A stretch of 38,654 nt of DNA, taken from positions 1 through 38,654 of the forward strand of contig DFYO01000005.1 of assembly GCA_002381865.1 (NCBI GenBank). Direction: 5' to 3'. Made by a program: the position numbers and the translations under genes. The notes below the pieces were generated by a model that was given only the letters and a program-made list of their open reading frames with translations, had not been told where the DNA came from and did no database searches. Below are positions 1 to 7,818 of the stretch, one piece after another (the stretch's first letter is position 1; the number at the start of each line of letters is the position of its first letter). This DNA is from Clostridiales bacterium UBA4080. GTDB taxonomy: Bacteria > Bacillota > Clostridia > Lachnospirales > Vallitaleaceae.

Positions 1-25
1 AAAGTTTACGTTTACGAAAAAAAGC

Positions 26-53
26 TTGACATTTTCTGGGGGGGGGATATAAT
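26..53 (+). promoter_or_regulatory. Sigma-A-type promoter with G9 tract in the spacer
   Basis: A perfect -35 box TTGACA lies at 26-31 and a perfect -10 box TATAAT at 48-53. The 16-bp spacer contains nine consecutive Gs at 38-46. Adding one G would give the optimal 17-bp spacer. An inverted repeat, GTTGGT at 61-66 and ACCAAC at 77-82, sits just downstream in the initially transcribed region and could be an operator or a leader hairpin. The first gene downstream is the damaged protease at 331. The boxes are directly visible; phase variation is inference. Confidence 0.7.
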
Positions 54-330
54 ATACCATGTTGGTGAAAAAATTAACCAACCCAATCTAAAAAGTAATC
101 TGAGGCGGGGAATATCTGAAATTTTCCCTATATGAAAAAATTGAATAAGCTAAAAAACAGTTTAATCTGGTATTAATAATTGATTTGTTATTTGTGCACA
201 AAATAATAATCGGTTACTTAATATACTAATGCAGCACTCATTTGTGTTGTTATTTAAGAGTGAGAAATGCAGGCAGTACATGTATGTCGTGCTTTTTCGC
301 TAATAATAAAAAACAAGAGGGAGGAAGCGC
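54..330 (+). other. Long untranslated leader, no gene seen
   Basis: About 270 bp separate the promoter at 26-53 from the protease remnant. I see no open reading frame with a ribosome binding site. A weak terminator-like hairpin lies at 273-297: GCA/TGC and ACAT/ATGT arms interrupted by a 2x2 mismatch and followed by five Ts. It could act as an attenuator, but it is marginal. A strong Shine-Dalgarno sequence, GAGGGAGG, at 317-324 belongs to the following gene. Confidence 0.35.
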
Positions 331-762
331 TTGAAAAAAGGTATTATAGGAGTATTGATTTCGATACTGGTTCTTTCATCTGTGTAAGTCTTCGCGTCAA
401 GCAGTGAGGCAACAGAACGAAAAATTGTAGTTTTTAAAAGCAGTATTGATATGAGAAAAAAAGAAGAAATAATTAAGAAGCATGACGCAGTCATCAAGGC
501 AAGTCAGGCAGGAATCATAATGGTTTCAGCAGCAGGTAACAACTATGGCGGTGCTTGGGAATATCCAGCTAGTTATCCGGAGGTAATAAGTGTAAGAGCG
601 ATTGAGAGAAGCGGAAGTATCGCAGACTTTTCAGCAATAACAGGTGTTGATACATGGGCACCGGGAGTAGGGATCTACTCTACAGGGATTGATGGAGGAT
701 ATGTAGAGATGGACGGAACGTCAATGGCAACGCCACATTGGCTAGGTAAAGAAATATATTAA
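331..762 (+). pseudogene. Subtilisin-family (S8) serine protease, degraded
   Basis: A TTG start at 331 behind a good AGGGAGG site opens a signal peptide (LKKGIIGVLISILVLSSV). A TAA at 385-387 interrupts it at codon 19. The same frame continues into VFASSS, a typical signal-peptidase site, and then KIVVFKSSI..., resembling the start of an I9-type propeptide. It then jumps to the C-terminal half of a subtilase: VSAAGNN (oxyanion Asn region), YPASYPEVISV, and the catalytic-serine motif GTSMATPH. The Asp and His catalytic regions are missing and the protein stops seven residues after the Ser motif. There are thus three lesions: a nonsense codon, a large internal deletion and a 3' truncation. A piece could be translated from an internal start near 451, but it could not be a protease. 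Confidence 0.85.
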
Positions 763-779
763 AAAATATTAGGAGAAAA

Positions 780-2108
780 ATGATGAGAAGAATATTATGT
801 AGTATTATGGCTTTGATAATGATATTAAGTGTTAATAGTGTATTTGCAGGAAACAATGACATTAGAACGAAAAACTTGTCTAAGGAACTTGATAAAAAAC
901 TAGATTTTTCAATGGAATTGAGTGAAGCAACAAACAAAAAACAAATAGCTATACAAGGAGGGGAGAATAGTGATATTATTAGTGATAATAAATTGAATAA
1001 CACAAAACTTGAGATTGAAATAAATAATCAGTCTAGTCTTTCTGAATTGACAGGAATATTAAAAATTAATAATAGAGATTTTATTTTGCAGGGAGAAGGA
1101 AAGGTAGATACTTATGATGTTTTAGGTGAGGAAGATTATATGTTCGGAGAATATTTCGGATATATATATAAGAATAATAAACCTGTTAGAGAATTTGGAA
1201 TGACGGTTGAATATGCAATTGCAGAAAAAGAGTACATTGTTTCTTCGTTAACACTGATGCCGACAGGTAAAAATGGAGATAAAGGATCTGCAATTAATTT
1301 TAACTTTGGTTTGGCAAATAAAGAAATGAACAATAAATTTTTTGAAAAATACAAATTGAATACTGAAGATGAAAAAAAATCAATGAAAAATAATCAAAAA
1401 TATGAAAATACTGAGAATAACATTATAAGAACCTCTGCATCAGGTCCTGTAGAATTGACTGCAAAACCAAAGGTATCGAGTCCATATGGGGATTTAATGT
1501 ACATGGCTTGTTCTAACACAAAGACATTTAGATATGGTGATAATTTACCAATGTATTTGCGTTTGTGGACAAACAATACAAATATGAGCAAATTCTTGGC
1601 AAATAAATATGGATATCCAGTGAGACCGGGGACAACAAAAGCGATTTTAGCAACACTTGAAATTAATAACACAAGTTATCTTAGAAATCATGATCTTAAA
1701 CCTTTGCCAGCTGAAACTAATACAAAATTACTTCTTCCATATTTTATTGGAACTTCGCTTAAAATTGCTTCAATACCATTTGTTGTGAAAAAGATAACAG
1801 TAACTTCAGCTACAGATTATAAATCGAAATGGAAGATTGAAGAAAATGCGGGCATGAAAAATACTGATGCAACAAGTTCGACACCATGGACAAGTCCTGA
1901 TGCAACTGGATTGGGGGTAAGTGCTATTGTAGGATTCTCAGGAATTCCAGCAGCAAAAGCAACTATTAATACGCCAATTGAATGGAAGGGAAGTATTAAA
2001 TTCATGGCGATTACAGATAATTTGGGGATATATACATATGTATATTACACACAGGCATTAACTACAAAGACTTATATCACATTAACTGAAATGCCTGTTG
2101 TCAAGTAG
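780..2108 (+). CDS. Secreted protein of unknown function (442 aa)
   Basis: I do not recognise this protein. It starts at tandem ATGs (780 and 783) behind AGGAG. Residues 1-23 form a clear signal peptide with a VFA|G cleavage site. The mature protein is rich in Asn, Lys, Thr and Ser. Residues around 85-110 (TGILKINNRDFILQGEG) and the C-terminal 150 residues look like beta-strand-rich extracellular domains. There are no obvious catalytic motifs, LPXTG signal, transmembrane anchor or cell-wall-binding repeats, so release into the medium is likely. It begins 17 bp after the protease remnant and shares its direction, so it probably belongs to the same transcript, possibly controlled by the poly-G promoter. 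Its signal-peptide end (SVNSVFA) resembles that of the protease remnant (SV*VFA). Confidence 0.75.
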   Translation: MMRRILCSIMALIMILSVNSVFAGNNDIRTKNLSKELDKKLDFSMELSEATNKKQIAIQGGENSDIISDNKLNNTKLEIEINNQSSLSELTGILKINNRDFILQGEGKVDTYDVLGEEDYMFGEYFGYIYKNNKPVREFGMTVEYAIAEKEYIVSSLTLMPTGKNGDKGSAINFNFGLANKEMNNKFFEKYKLNTEDEKKSMKNNQKYENTENNIIRTSASGPVELTAKPKVSSPYGDLMYMACSNTKTFRYGDNLPMYLRLWTNNTNMSKFLANKYGYPVRPGTTKAILATLEINNTSYLRNHDLKPLPAETNTKLLLPYFIGTSLKIASIPFVVKKITVTSATDYKSKWKIEENAGMKNTDATSSTPWTSPDATGLGVSAIVGFSGIPAAKATINTPIEWKGSIKFMAITDNLGIYTYVYYTQALTTKTYITLTEMPVVK

Positions 2109-2136
2109 GAATAGAAAATAAATTGAGGTGTCATTG

Positions 2137-2643
2137 ATGAAAAAATATTTAATATTTTGTTCTGCCATCATAATAGCTAACATTATATTGTTTTCGGCTT
2201 TCAGCTTTAAAGAAAATAATATGCAAATTAATCAAGCATTAATAAATACAGAAGAGATATTTCATTTTGTGGTAAATCAATACATTCGAAATAAAGATGA
2301 ATTTCCAACAGAAGAGTATAAACAAAATATAATATCAAATGGATATATGATAGGGCAGCTATCCAGGCAAAATCAATCTAAAATGTTTGTTTCCAAATAT
2401 AAAAAAAATGTGCTGTCAGATTGTGATTATTTTTTTCAGGTTATTTTTCACGAGATGGGAACGCCTGCAAGAAATAAGCTCGCCTATGATAGTATAGAAA
2501 AAATTTCTAAAGAAATCAGAAAAATAACTAGTAATAAAAAGGGTATATTTGATACGCTCAATATTAGCCAAGAAGGATATGAAGAAATTCATAATATTAT
2601 TCTTGAGTATGAAAACACTGTAAAAAAATTGCCTAAAGAGTAA
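2137..2643 (+). CDS. Membrane-anchored or exported protein, unknown (168 aa)
   Basis: Not recognised. I chose the ATG at 2137 because GAGGTG at 2125-2130 sits six bases upstream; the frame is also open from a GTG at 2128, but that codon is part of the Shine-Dalgarno sequence. Residues 1-22 (MKKYLIF..IIANIILFSAF) form an uncleaved-looking signal anchor. The rest is predicted to be helical, hydrophilic and extracytoplasmic, ending in KKLPKE. It lies 28 bp after the secreted 442-aa protein and ends shortly before a terminator, so it is the last gene of this accessory transcript. A partner role with the upstream secreted protein is only a guess. Confidence 0.65.
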   Translation: MKKYLIFCSAIIIANIILFSAFSFKENNMQINQALINTEEIFHFVVNQYIRNKDEFPTEEYKQNIISNGYMIGQLSRQNQSKMFVSKYKKNVLSDCDYFFQVIFHEMGTPARNKLAYDSIEKISKEIRKITSNKKGIFDTLNISQEGYEEIHNIILEYENTVKKLPKE

Positions 2644-2695
2644 AAAAATAATGAATAGCCTCACGCTAGAAAAATATAATTAAATGTGATTCATA

Positions 2696-2736
2696 AGGTG
2701 TGTTCTTGCAGATATAAGTAGGAACGCATCTTTTTT
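2696..2736 (+). terminator. Rho-independent terminator
   Basis: AGGTGTGTTC (2696-2705) pairs with GAACGCATCT (2722-2731), including two G-T wobbles, and is followed by a run of six Ts. It ends the transcript of the two exported-protein genes. Confidence 0.75.
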
Positions 2737-3100
2737 CATTTAACAGAAAATTGCTTTGTTTTTAGAGATGCAAGAAAAAACCAAGAGCATAAATAATAGT
2801 ATAGGGAACAAATGAACCATAACTAGAGACTGTAGAAAACATCTTCAGATTCGCCATCATCATAATCGTCGATTTCATGAAAAAAATAATTTATTACTAT
2901 AAAGAATATAGCAATTTAAAGACAGCTTTGACATATATCAGAAAGGCATTTAGCGAAAAAGGGAAGGATGATAACGAAGAATACTATCAGATTAAGATTA
3001 ATATATTTGAAGATGGGAGATTTCAAGCTGGCAGAAGGCGCGAGAAAAGAGGATAAATCCGCATTGCTGCAAAAAGAGTAAAATTAAGCAACCAAAACAA
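2737..3100. other. Gene-poor stretch, possible decayed sequence
   Basis: No full gene is evident in this stretch before the dnaE promoter. The only notable + strand frame is the 59-codon one at 2877-3056, listed separately. On the - strand a short frame starting at the CATG near 2877-2880 reads through a hydrophobic stretch (YGSFVPYTIIYALGF) and stops near 2767. It lacks convincing initiation signals. I see no insertion-sequence ends, direct repeats or RNA gene. Confidence 0.4.
2877..3056 (+). pseudogene. Short reading frame, possible gene fragment (59 aa)
   Basis: ATG at 2877 opens a 59-codon frame, MKKIIYYYKEYSNLK... ending in GRFQAGRRREKRG and TAA at 3054-3056. The composition looks like real protein (amphipathic, Lys/Glu-rich, EYYQIKINIFEDG). 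There is no Shine-Dalgarno sequence upstream and no promoter. I do not recognise the family. It could be the remnant of a longer gene or a chance frame. Confidence 0.3.
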
Positions 3101-3105
3101 ATTTA

Positions 3106-3114
3106 TGATATAAT
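3106..3114 (+). promoter_or_regulatory. Extended -10 promoter of dnaE
   Basis: TGATATAAT matches the extended -10 pattern TGnTATAAT, with the hexamer at 3109-3114. No good -35 box lies 17 bp upstream, as is common for extended -10 promoters. It is about 50 bp before the dnaE start. Confidence 0.55.
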
Positions 3115-3165
3115 ATATAAAATTAATGAGATTTTTATCAACAGTGTATGAAAAAGGAAATTATT

Positions 3166-6100
3166 ATGGAACAGGAAAAAGAAATTAAATTTACTCACCT
3201 ACATGTACATACTGAATATAGTTTATTGGATGGTTCAAGTAAAATTACTGAGCTTATTGCCAGAGTCAAGGAGCTTGGGATGGATTCAATTGCAATCACA
3301 GACCATGGCGTTATGTATGGGGTAATAGATTTTTATAAAGAAGCTAAAAAGCAAGGAATAAAGCCTATTATAGGCTGTGAGGTTTATGTTGCACCCGCCT
3401 CCAGATATGATAAAAATGGTAAGCAAGACAATAATTATTACCATCTTGTTCTTCTTGCAAAAAATCAAACAGGCTATCAAAACTTAATGAAGCTCGTATC
3501 TATGGGCTTTACGGAGGGCTTCTATTATAAACCGAGAATTGATATGGAGATACTCAGGGAGCATTCAGAAGGACTAATAGGCTTAAGTGCTTGCCTTGCA
3601 GGTCAGGTTTCCAGAGCAATAATGGAGGATGATATTAACAAGGCAAAGGAAGCGGCACTAGCCTATAATGAAATTTTTGGGCAGGATAATTTTTATCTGG
3701 AGCTTCAGGATCATGGGTATCAGGAGCAACAAAAGGTAAATAAAGGACTTGTGCAAATTTCCAATCAGCTGAATATTCCGCTTGTCGCAACGAATGATAT
3801 ACATTATACATTTAAGGAGGATGCAAAGGCACATGATATTCTCCTTTGCATTCAAACAAATAGAAAAGTTGATGAGAAGGACAGAATGCGATATCCGGGT
3901 GGACAGTTTTATGCTAAAGCTCCGGAGGAAATGTTAGAATTGTTTTCTCAGTATCCGGAGGCAATATCCAACACTTATAAAGTTGCAGAAAAGTGCAATG
4001 TGGATTTTGAATTTGGAGTTATTAAGCTACCTAAATTTGCTTTGCCAAAAGGATATAAAGCTATAGAGTATCTTAGAGAGCTTTGCTATATCGGTTTAAA
4101 TAAAAGATATCCTCAAACTACACAAGAGTTAAAGGGACGACTAGAATTCGAGCTTGATGTAATAGAAAAAATGGGTTATATTGATTATTTTTTGATAGTT
4201 TGGGATTTTATAAAGTATGCAAAGGATAACGATATTATTGTAGGACCGGGAAGAGGCTCTGCAGCTGGAAGTATTGTATCCTATGTACTAAGAATTACTG
4301 ATATTGATCCAATTAAATATAATCTGTTGTTTGAAAGATTTTTAAACCCTGAAAGAATAAGTATGCCCGATATTGATATAGATTTTTGTTATGAGCGAAG
4401 ACAGGAAATAATAGATTATGTTGTTGAAAAATATGGAGAAGACAAGGTCGCACAGATAATTACATTTGGTACTATGTCTGCAAGAGCAGTTATAAGGGAT
4501 GTTGGAAGAGCTTTAGATTTGCCATATCCAGTCGTGGATAAGGTAGCTAAGATGATTCCGCAGGAATTGAAAATAACAATTGAAAAAGCATTAAACACAA
4601 ACCATGAATTAATGGATTTATATAATGAAGATGAACAGATAAAATATCTGATTGATATGTCAAGAAGATTAGAAGGCTTGCCAAGGCATAGCTCTACACA
4701 TGCAGCAGGAGTTGTTATTTGCGAGCTTCCGGTTTATGAGTATGTGCCCTTAAATGCAAGTGATGGAGCAACTACTACTCAGTTTACCATGACTACACTT
4801 GAAGAGCTTGGCTTATTAAAGATGGATTTTTTAGGACTTAGAACTCTGACAGTAATACAAAATGCAGTAAAACAGATTGAAAAAAGTAAAAATATTACAA
4901 TAGATTTAGATAGTATTCCGTATGATGATATTAAAACCTATGAGCTTATTGCAAGTGCTAAAACAGATGGGGTTTTTCAATTAGAGAGTGCGGGAATGAA
5001 AAGCTTTATGAAGGAGCTGAAGCCTGAAAACATTGAAGATATTATTGCGGGGATATCGCTTTACCGTCCGGGACCAATGGATTTTATACCAAAGTATATC
5101 GAAGGCAAAAGAAATCCTGAGGGTATTGTATATTTGAGTGAATACCTAGAACCTATATTAGAGCCTACCTATGGCTGTATTGTCTACCAAGAGCAGGTAA
5201 TGCAGATTGTAAGGGATTTGGCTGGGTATACCCTTGGAAGAAGCGACTTAGTTAGAAGAGCAATGTCTAAGAAAAAAGAAGATGTAATGAATCAGGAGAG
5301 AAATAATTTTATCTATGGAAATAAAAATGAAAATGTTCCTGGATGTATTAGTAAAGGAATTGATGAAAAAGCTGCAACAGAAATATTTAATCTGATGATA
5401 GATTTTGCAAAATATGCATTTAATAAATCTCATGCAGCAGCCTATGCAGCTGTTGCATATCAGACAGGATGGCTAAAAGCACATTATCCTGTGGAGTTTA
5501 TGGCCGCATTGCTCTCTTCTGTTATGGATAATGCATCCAAGGTATCTGAATATATAGCGTCACTAAAAACCATGGATATTAAACTTTTGCCACCAGATAT
5601 CAATGAGGGCTACTGGTATTTTTCGGTATCGAAAGATAAAATAAGGTTTTCTCTAGCAGCGGTTAAAAATGTTGGTAAAAATGCAATAAAGCAGATTGTT
5701 GATGAAAGAGAACAAAATGGAAGATTTTTATCCTTTACAGATTTTTGTGAAAGAATGGGAACGGGTAATCTTAATAAGAGAATTTTGGAAAGCTTGATAA
5801 AGGCTGGAGCATTTGATTCTTTAGGTGGAAACAGGCGACAATATATGCAGGGCTACAAGATGGTTATGGATGCGCTTGCTCATGGGGATAAGCATGTTTA
5901 TGACGGACAAATTGATTTGTTTTCAATTAATGAGGATAAAACTCCGCTTGAAGATGACTTGCTACCGGAGGTATCAGAATATTCAGAAGAGCAGCTTCTA
6001 GCATTTGAAAAAGAGGTTCTAGGTATATATGTAAGCGGTCATCCTCTTATGAAATATGAAGATATCTGGGAAAGAATGATTAGTAATAAAAGCTTTGATT

Positions 6101-6645
6101 TTATATATGATGACGAGCAAGAGCAGTCTATGCAAAAGCTATATGACGGTCAGAACGTTATAATTGGCGGAATGCTTGCTGAAAAGACAATAAAAATAGT
6201 TAGAAATAACAAAACAATGGCATTTATTATGCTTGAGGATTTATATGGCTCGGTAGAGGTAATAATATTTCCTAATTTATATGAAAAATACAAGCCCCTA
6301 ATTATGGAGGACAATAAGCTTTTTGTAAAAGGAAGAGTAAGTGTTTCTGATGAACAAAATGCAAAGTTGATTGCCAGCGAAATAGTTACTTTTGACAGCA
6401 TAATAGAAAAAAAGGTTTTTCTAAGATTTGATAATCTAAATAAATATGAAATGCATAAAGAGGAATTAGAAAATACCCTTGAAAGATTTTCAGGGGATAG
6501 CAAGACCGTTGTATATCTTCAGGAGGAAAATAAAAAAATGGAGAGCACAAGAGGAATTCATCTAAATCAGGAAGCATATAAAGCATTTGAAAAAATAGTA
6601 GGTAAAGAGAATATAAAGGTTACTGAAAGGTTGTTGAAATTCTAG
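3166..6645 (+). CDS. dnaE: DNA polymerase III subunit alpha (DnaE)
   Basis: A C-family replicative DNA polymerase of about 1159 residues, normal for DnaE. I start at ATG 3166, which has AAAGGAA six bases upstream; the in-frame ATG at 3148 has no ribosome binding site. The N-terminal PHP domain begins with HLHVHTEYSLLDG (residues 11-23) and has ITDHGVMYG. The palm carries PDIDIDF at 401-407, whose first two aspartates correspond to the catalytic pair of E. coli (401 and 403). GPGRGSAAGS and RHSSTHAAGVV are further family signatures. The C-terminal region holds helix-hairpin-helix and OB-fold sequence (GQNVIIGGML). Clostridia normally also have PolC, so this enzyme would share replication or serve lagging-strand synthesis. 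It has its own extended -10 promoter, and pfkA follows without a visible terminator. Confidence 0.97.
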   Translation: MEQEKEIKFTHLHVHTEYSLLDGSSKITELIARVKELGMDSIAITDHGVMYGVIDFYKEAKKQGIKPIIGCEVYVAPASRYDKNGKQDNNYYHLVLLAKNQTGYQNLMKLVSMGFTEGFYYKPRIDMEILREHSEGLIGLSACLAGQVSRAIMEDDINKAKEAALAYNEIFGQDNFYLELQDHGYQEQQKVNKGLVQISNQLNIPLVATNDIHYTFKEDAKAHDILLCIQTNRKVDEKDRMRYPGGQFYAKAPEEMLELFSQYPEAISNTYKVAEKCNVDFEFGVIKLPKFALPKGYKAIEYLRELCYIGLNKRYPQTTQELKGRLEFELDVIEKMGYIDYFLIVWDFIKYAKDNDIIVGPGRGSAAGSIVSYVLRITDIDPIKYNLLFERFLNPERISMPDIDIDFCYERRQEIIDYVVEKYGEDKVAQIITFGTMSARAVIRDVGRALDLPYPVVDKVAKMIPQELKITIEKALNTNHELMDLYNEDEQIKYLIDMSRRLEGLPRHSSTHAAGVVICELPVYEYVPLNASDGATTTQFTMTTLEELGLLKMDFLGLRTLTVIQNAVKQIEKSKNITIDLDSIPYDDIKTYELIASAKTDGVFQLESAGMKSFMKELKPENIEDIIAGISLYRPGPMDFIPKYIEGKRNPEGIVYLSEYLEPILEPTYGCIVYQEQVMQIVRDLAGYTLGRSDLVRRAMSKKKEDVMNQERNNFIYGNKNENVPGCISKGIDEKAATEIFNLMIDFAKYAFNKSHAAAYAAVAYQTGWLKAHYPVEFMAALLSSVMDNASKVSEYIASLKTMDIKLLPPDINEGYWYFSVSKDKIRFSLAAVKNVGKNAIKQIVDEREQNGRFLSFTDFCERMGTGNLNKRILESLIKAGAFDSLGGNRRQYMQGYKMVMDALAHGDKHVYDGQIDLFSINEDKTPLEDDLLPEVSEYSEEQLLAFEKEVLGIYVSGHPLMKYEDIWERMISNKSFDFIYDDEQEQSMQKLYDGQNVIIGGMLAEKTIKIVRNNKTMAFIMLEDLYGSVEVIIFPNLYEKYKPLIMEDNKLFVKGRVSVSDEQNAKLIASEIVTFDSIIEKKVFLRFDNLNKYEMHKEELENTLERFSGDSKTVVYLQEENKKMESTRGIHLNQEAYKAFEKIVGKENIKVTERLLKF

Positions 6646-6791
6646 CATTACTGTACTACAATGAGAGTTAGGACAAAAGCTAATTAACATATTGAAAATG
6701 AAGGTTTTTAAGAGTATAACGGAAAAGAATAATGGACAGAATTATTAAACATTTTATTGCAGCTAGCATAATTGCAAATGGAGGGAAAAAG

Positions 6792-7769
6792 ATGGGAAAA
6801 GAAGTAAATACTATTGGAGTATTAACTAGTGGCGGAGATTCACCGGGAATGAACGCAGCGATAAGAGCAGTTGTTAGAACTGGCCTTGCTAGAGGAAAAA
6901 AGGTAATGGGAATAAGAAAGGGATATAATGGTCTTATTACCGGAGATATTATTGAGATGGAAGCAAAGGGAGTATCTGAGACAATTCAAAGAGGAGGAAC
7001 TATACTCTATACAGCTAGATGCAAGGAGTTTATGGAGCCTGAAGGGCAACAGAGAGCTGCCGAAATGTGTAAGGTTTTTGGAATTGATGGTCTTGTTGTA
7101 ATTGGAGGAGATGGTTCCTTTAGAGGAGCTGAAAAACTGTCAAATCTTGGAATTAACACAATTGGAGTGCCTGGAACAATTGATTTGGATATTGGATGTA
7201 CCGATTATACAATAGGGTTTGATACAGCAGTTAATACTGCAATGCAGAATATTGACAAAATAAGAGATACCTCTACATCACACGAAAGATGCTCAGTAGT
7301 TGAGGTAATGGGAAGAGATGCCGGTTATATCGCTATGTGGTGTGGCATTATAAATGGAGCAGAGGAAATAATTATTCCTGAAAAACCAGATATTAACGAA
7401 AAAGAAATAATAAAAAGAATTCTGGATAATAGAAAAAAAGGCAAAAGACACAATCTAATTATCATTGCAGAGGGTGTTGGCGGAACAATAGAGCTAGCTA
7501 AAAAAATTGAAGCTATTACAGGGATTGAAACAAGGGCTTCGATATTAGGGCATTTGCAAAGAGGTGGAAGTCCTTCGGCAATTGACAGAATGCATGCATC
7601 TATGATGGGAGCTTATGCAGTAGACTTATTGTGTGCGGGTAAAAGCAATCGTATTGTTGCATACAAAGCAGGCGAATATGTTGATTTTGATATTGATGAA
7701 GGCTTGGCAATGAAAAAGCCTTTTCCAGAATATATGTATGATTACAGCAAGCTTTTAGAAATCAGATAG
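6792..7769 (+). CDS. pfkA: ATP-dependent 6-phosphofructokinase
   Basis: Phosphorylates fructose 6-phosphate to the 1,6-bisphosphate, the committed glycolytic step. The start at ATG 6792 has GGAGGG six bases upstream and gives a 325-residue protein, the usual PfkA size; the frame stays open upstream from 6732 but lacks initiation signals there. GGDSPGMNA (14-22) binds ATP. GGDGS (105-109) has glycine at the position that is aspartate in pyrophosphate-dependent enzymes, so ATP use is predicted. The catalytic segment reads TIDLD with Asp131 and Asp133, whereas most family members have TIDND. MGRDAGY and GGSPSAIDR complete the active site. It lies between dnaE and the Ktr potassium genes. Confidence 0.96.
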   Translation: MGKEVNTIGVLTSGGDSPGMNAAIRAVVRTGLARGKKVMGIRKGYNGLITGDIIEMEAKGVSETIQRGGTILYTARCKEFMEPEGQQRAAEMCKVFGIDGLVVIGGDGSFRGAEKLSNLGINTIGVPGTIDLDIGCTDYTIGFDTAVNTAMQNIDKIRDTSTSHERCSVVEVMGRDAGYIAMWCGIINGAEEIIIPEKPDINEKEIIKRILDNRKKGKRHNLIIIAEGVGGTIELAKKIEAITGIETRASILGHLQRGGSPSAIDRMHASMMGAYAVDLLCAGKSNRIVAYKAGEYVDFDIDEGLAMKKPFPEYMYDYSKLLEIR

Positions 7770-7818
7770 ATAAGTATAAAAGCTGACATTTTATTCGGGA
7801 ATAATTACGGAGGTAATA

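Noticed and set aside
6732..6791. N-terminal extension of PfkA from 6732
   Set aside because: No ribosome binding site and the added 20 residues are not found in this family; ATG 6792 has a strong GGAGGG.
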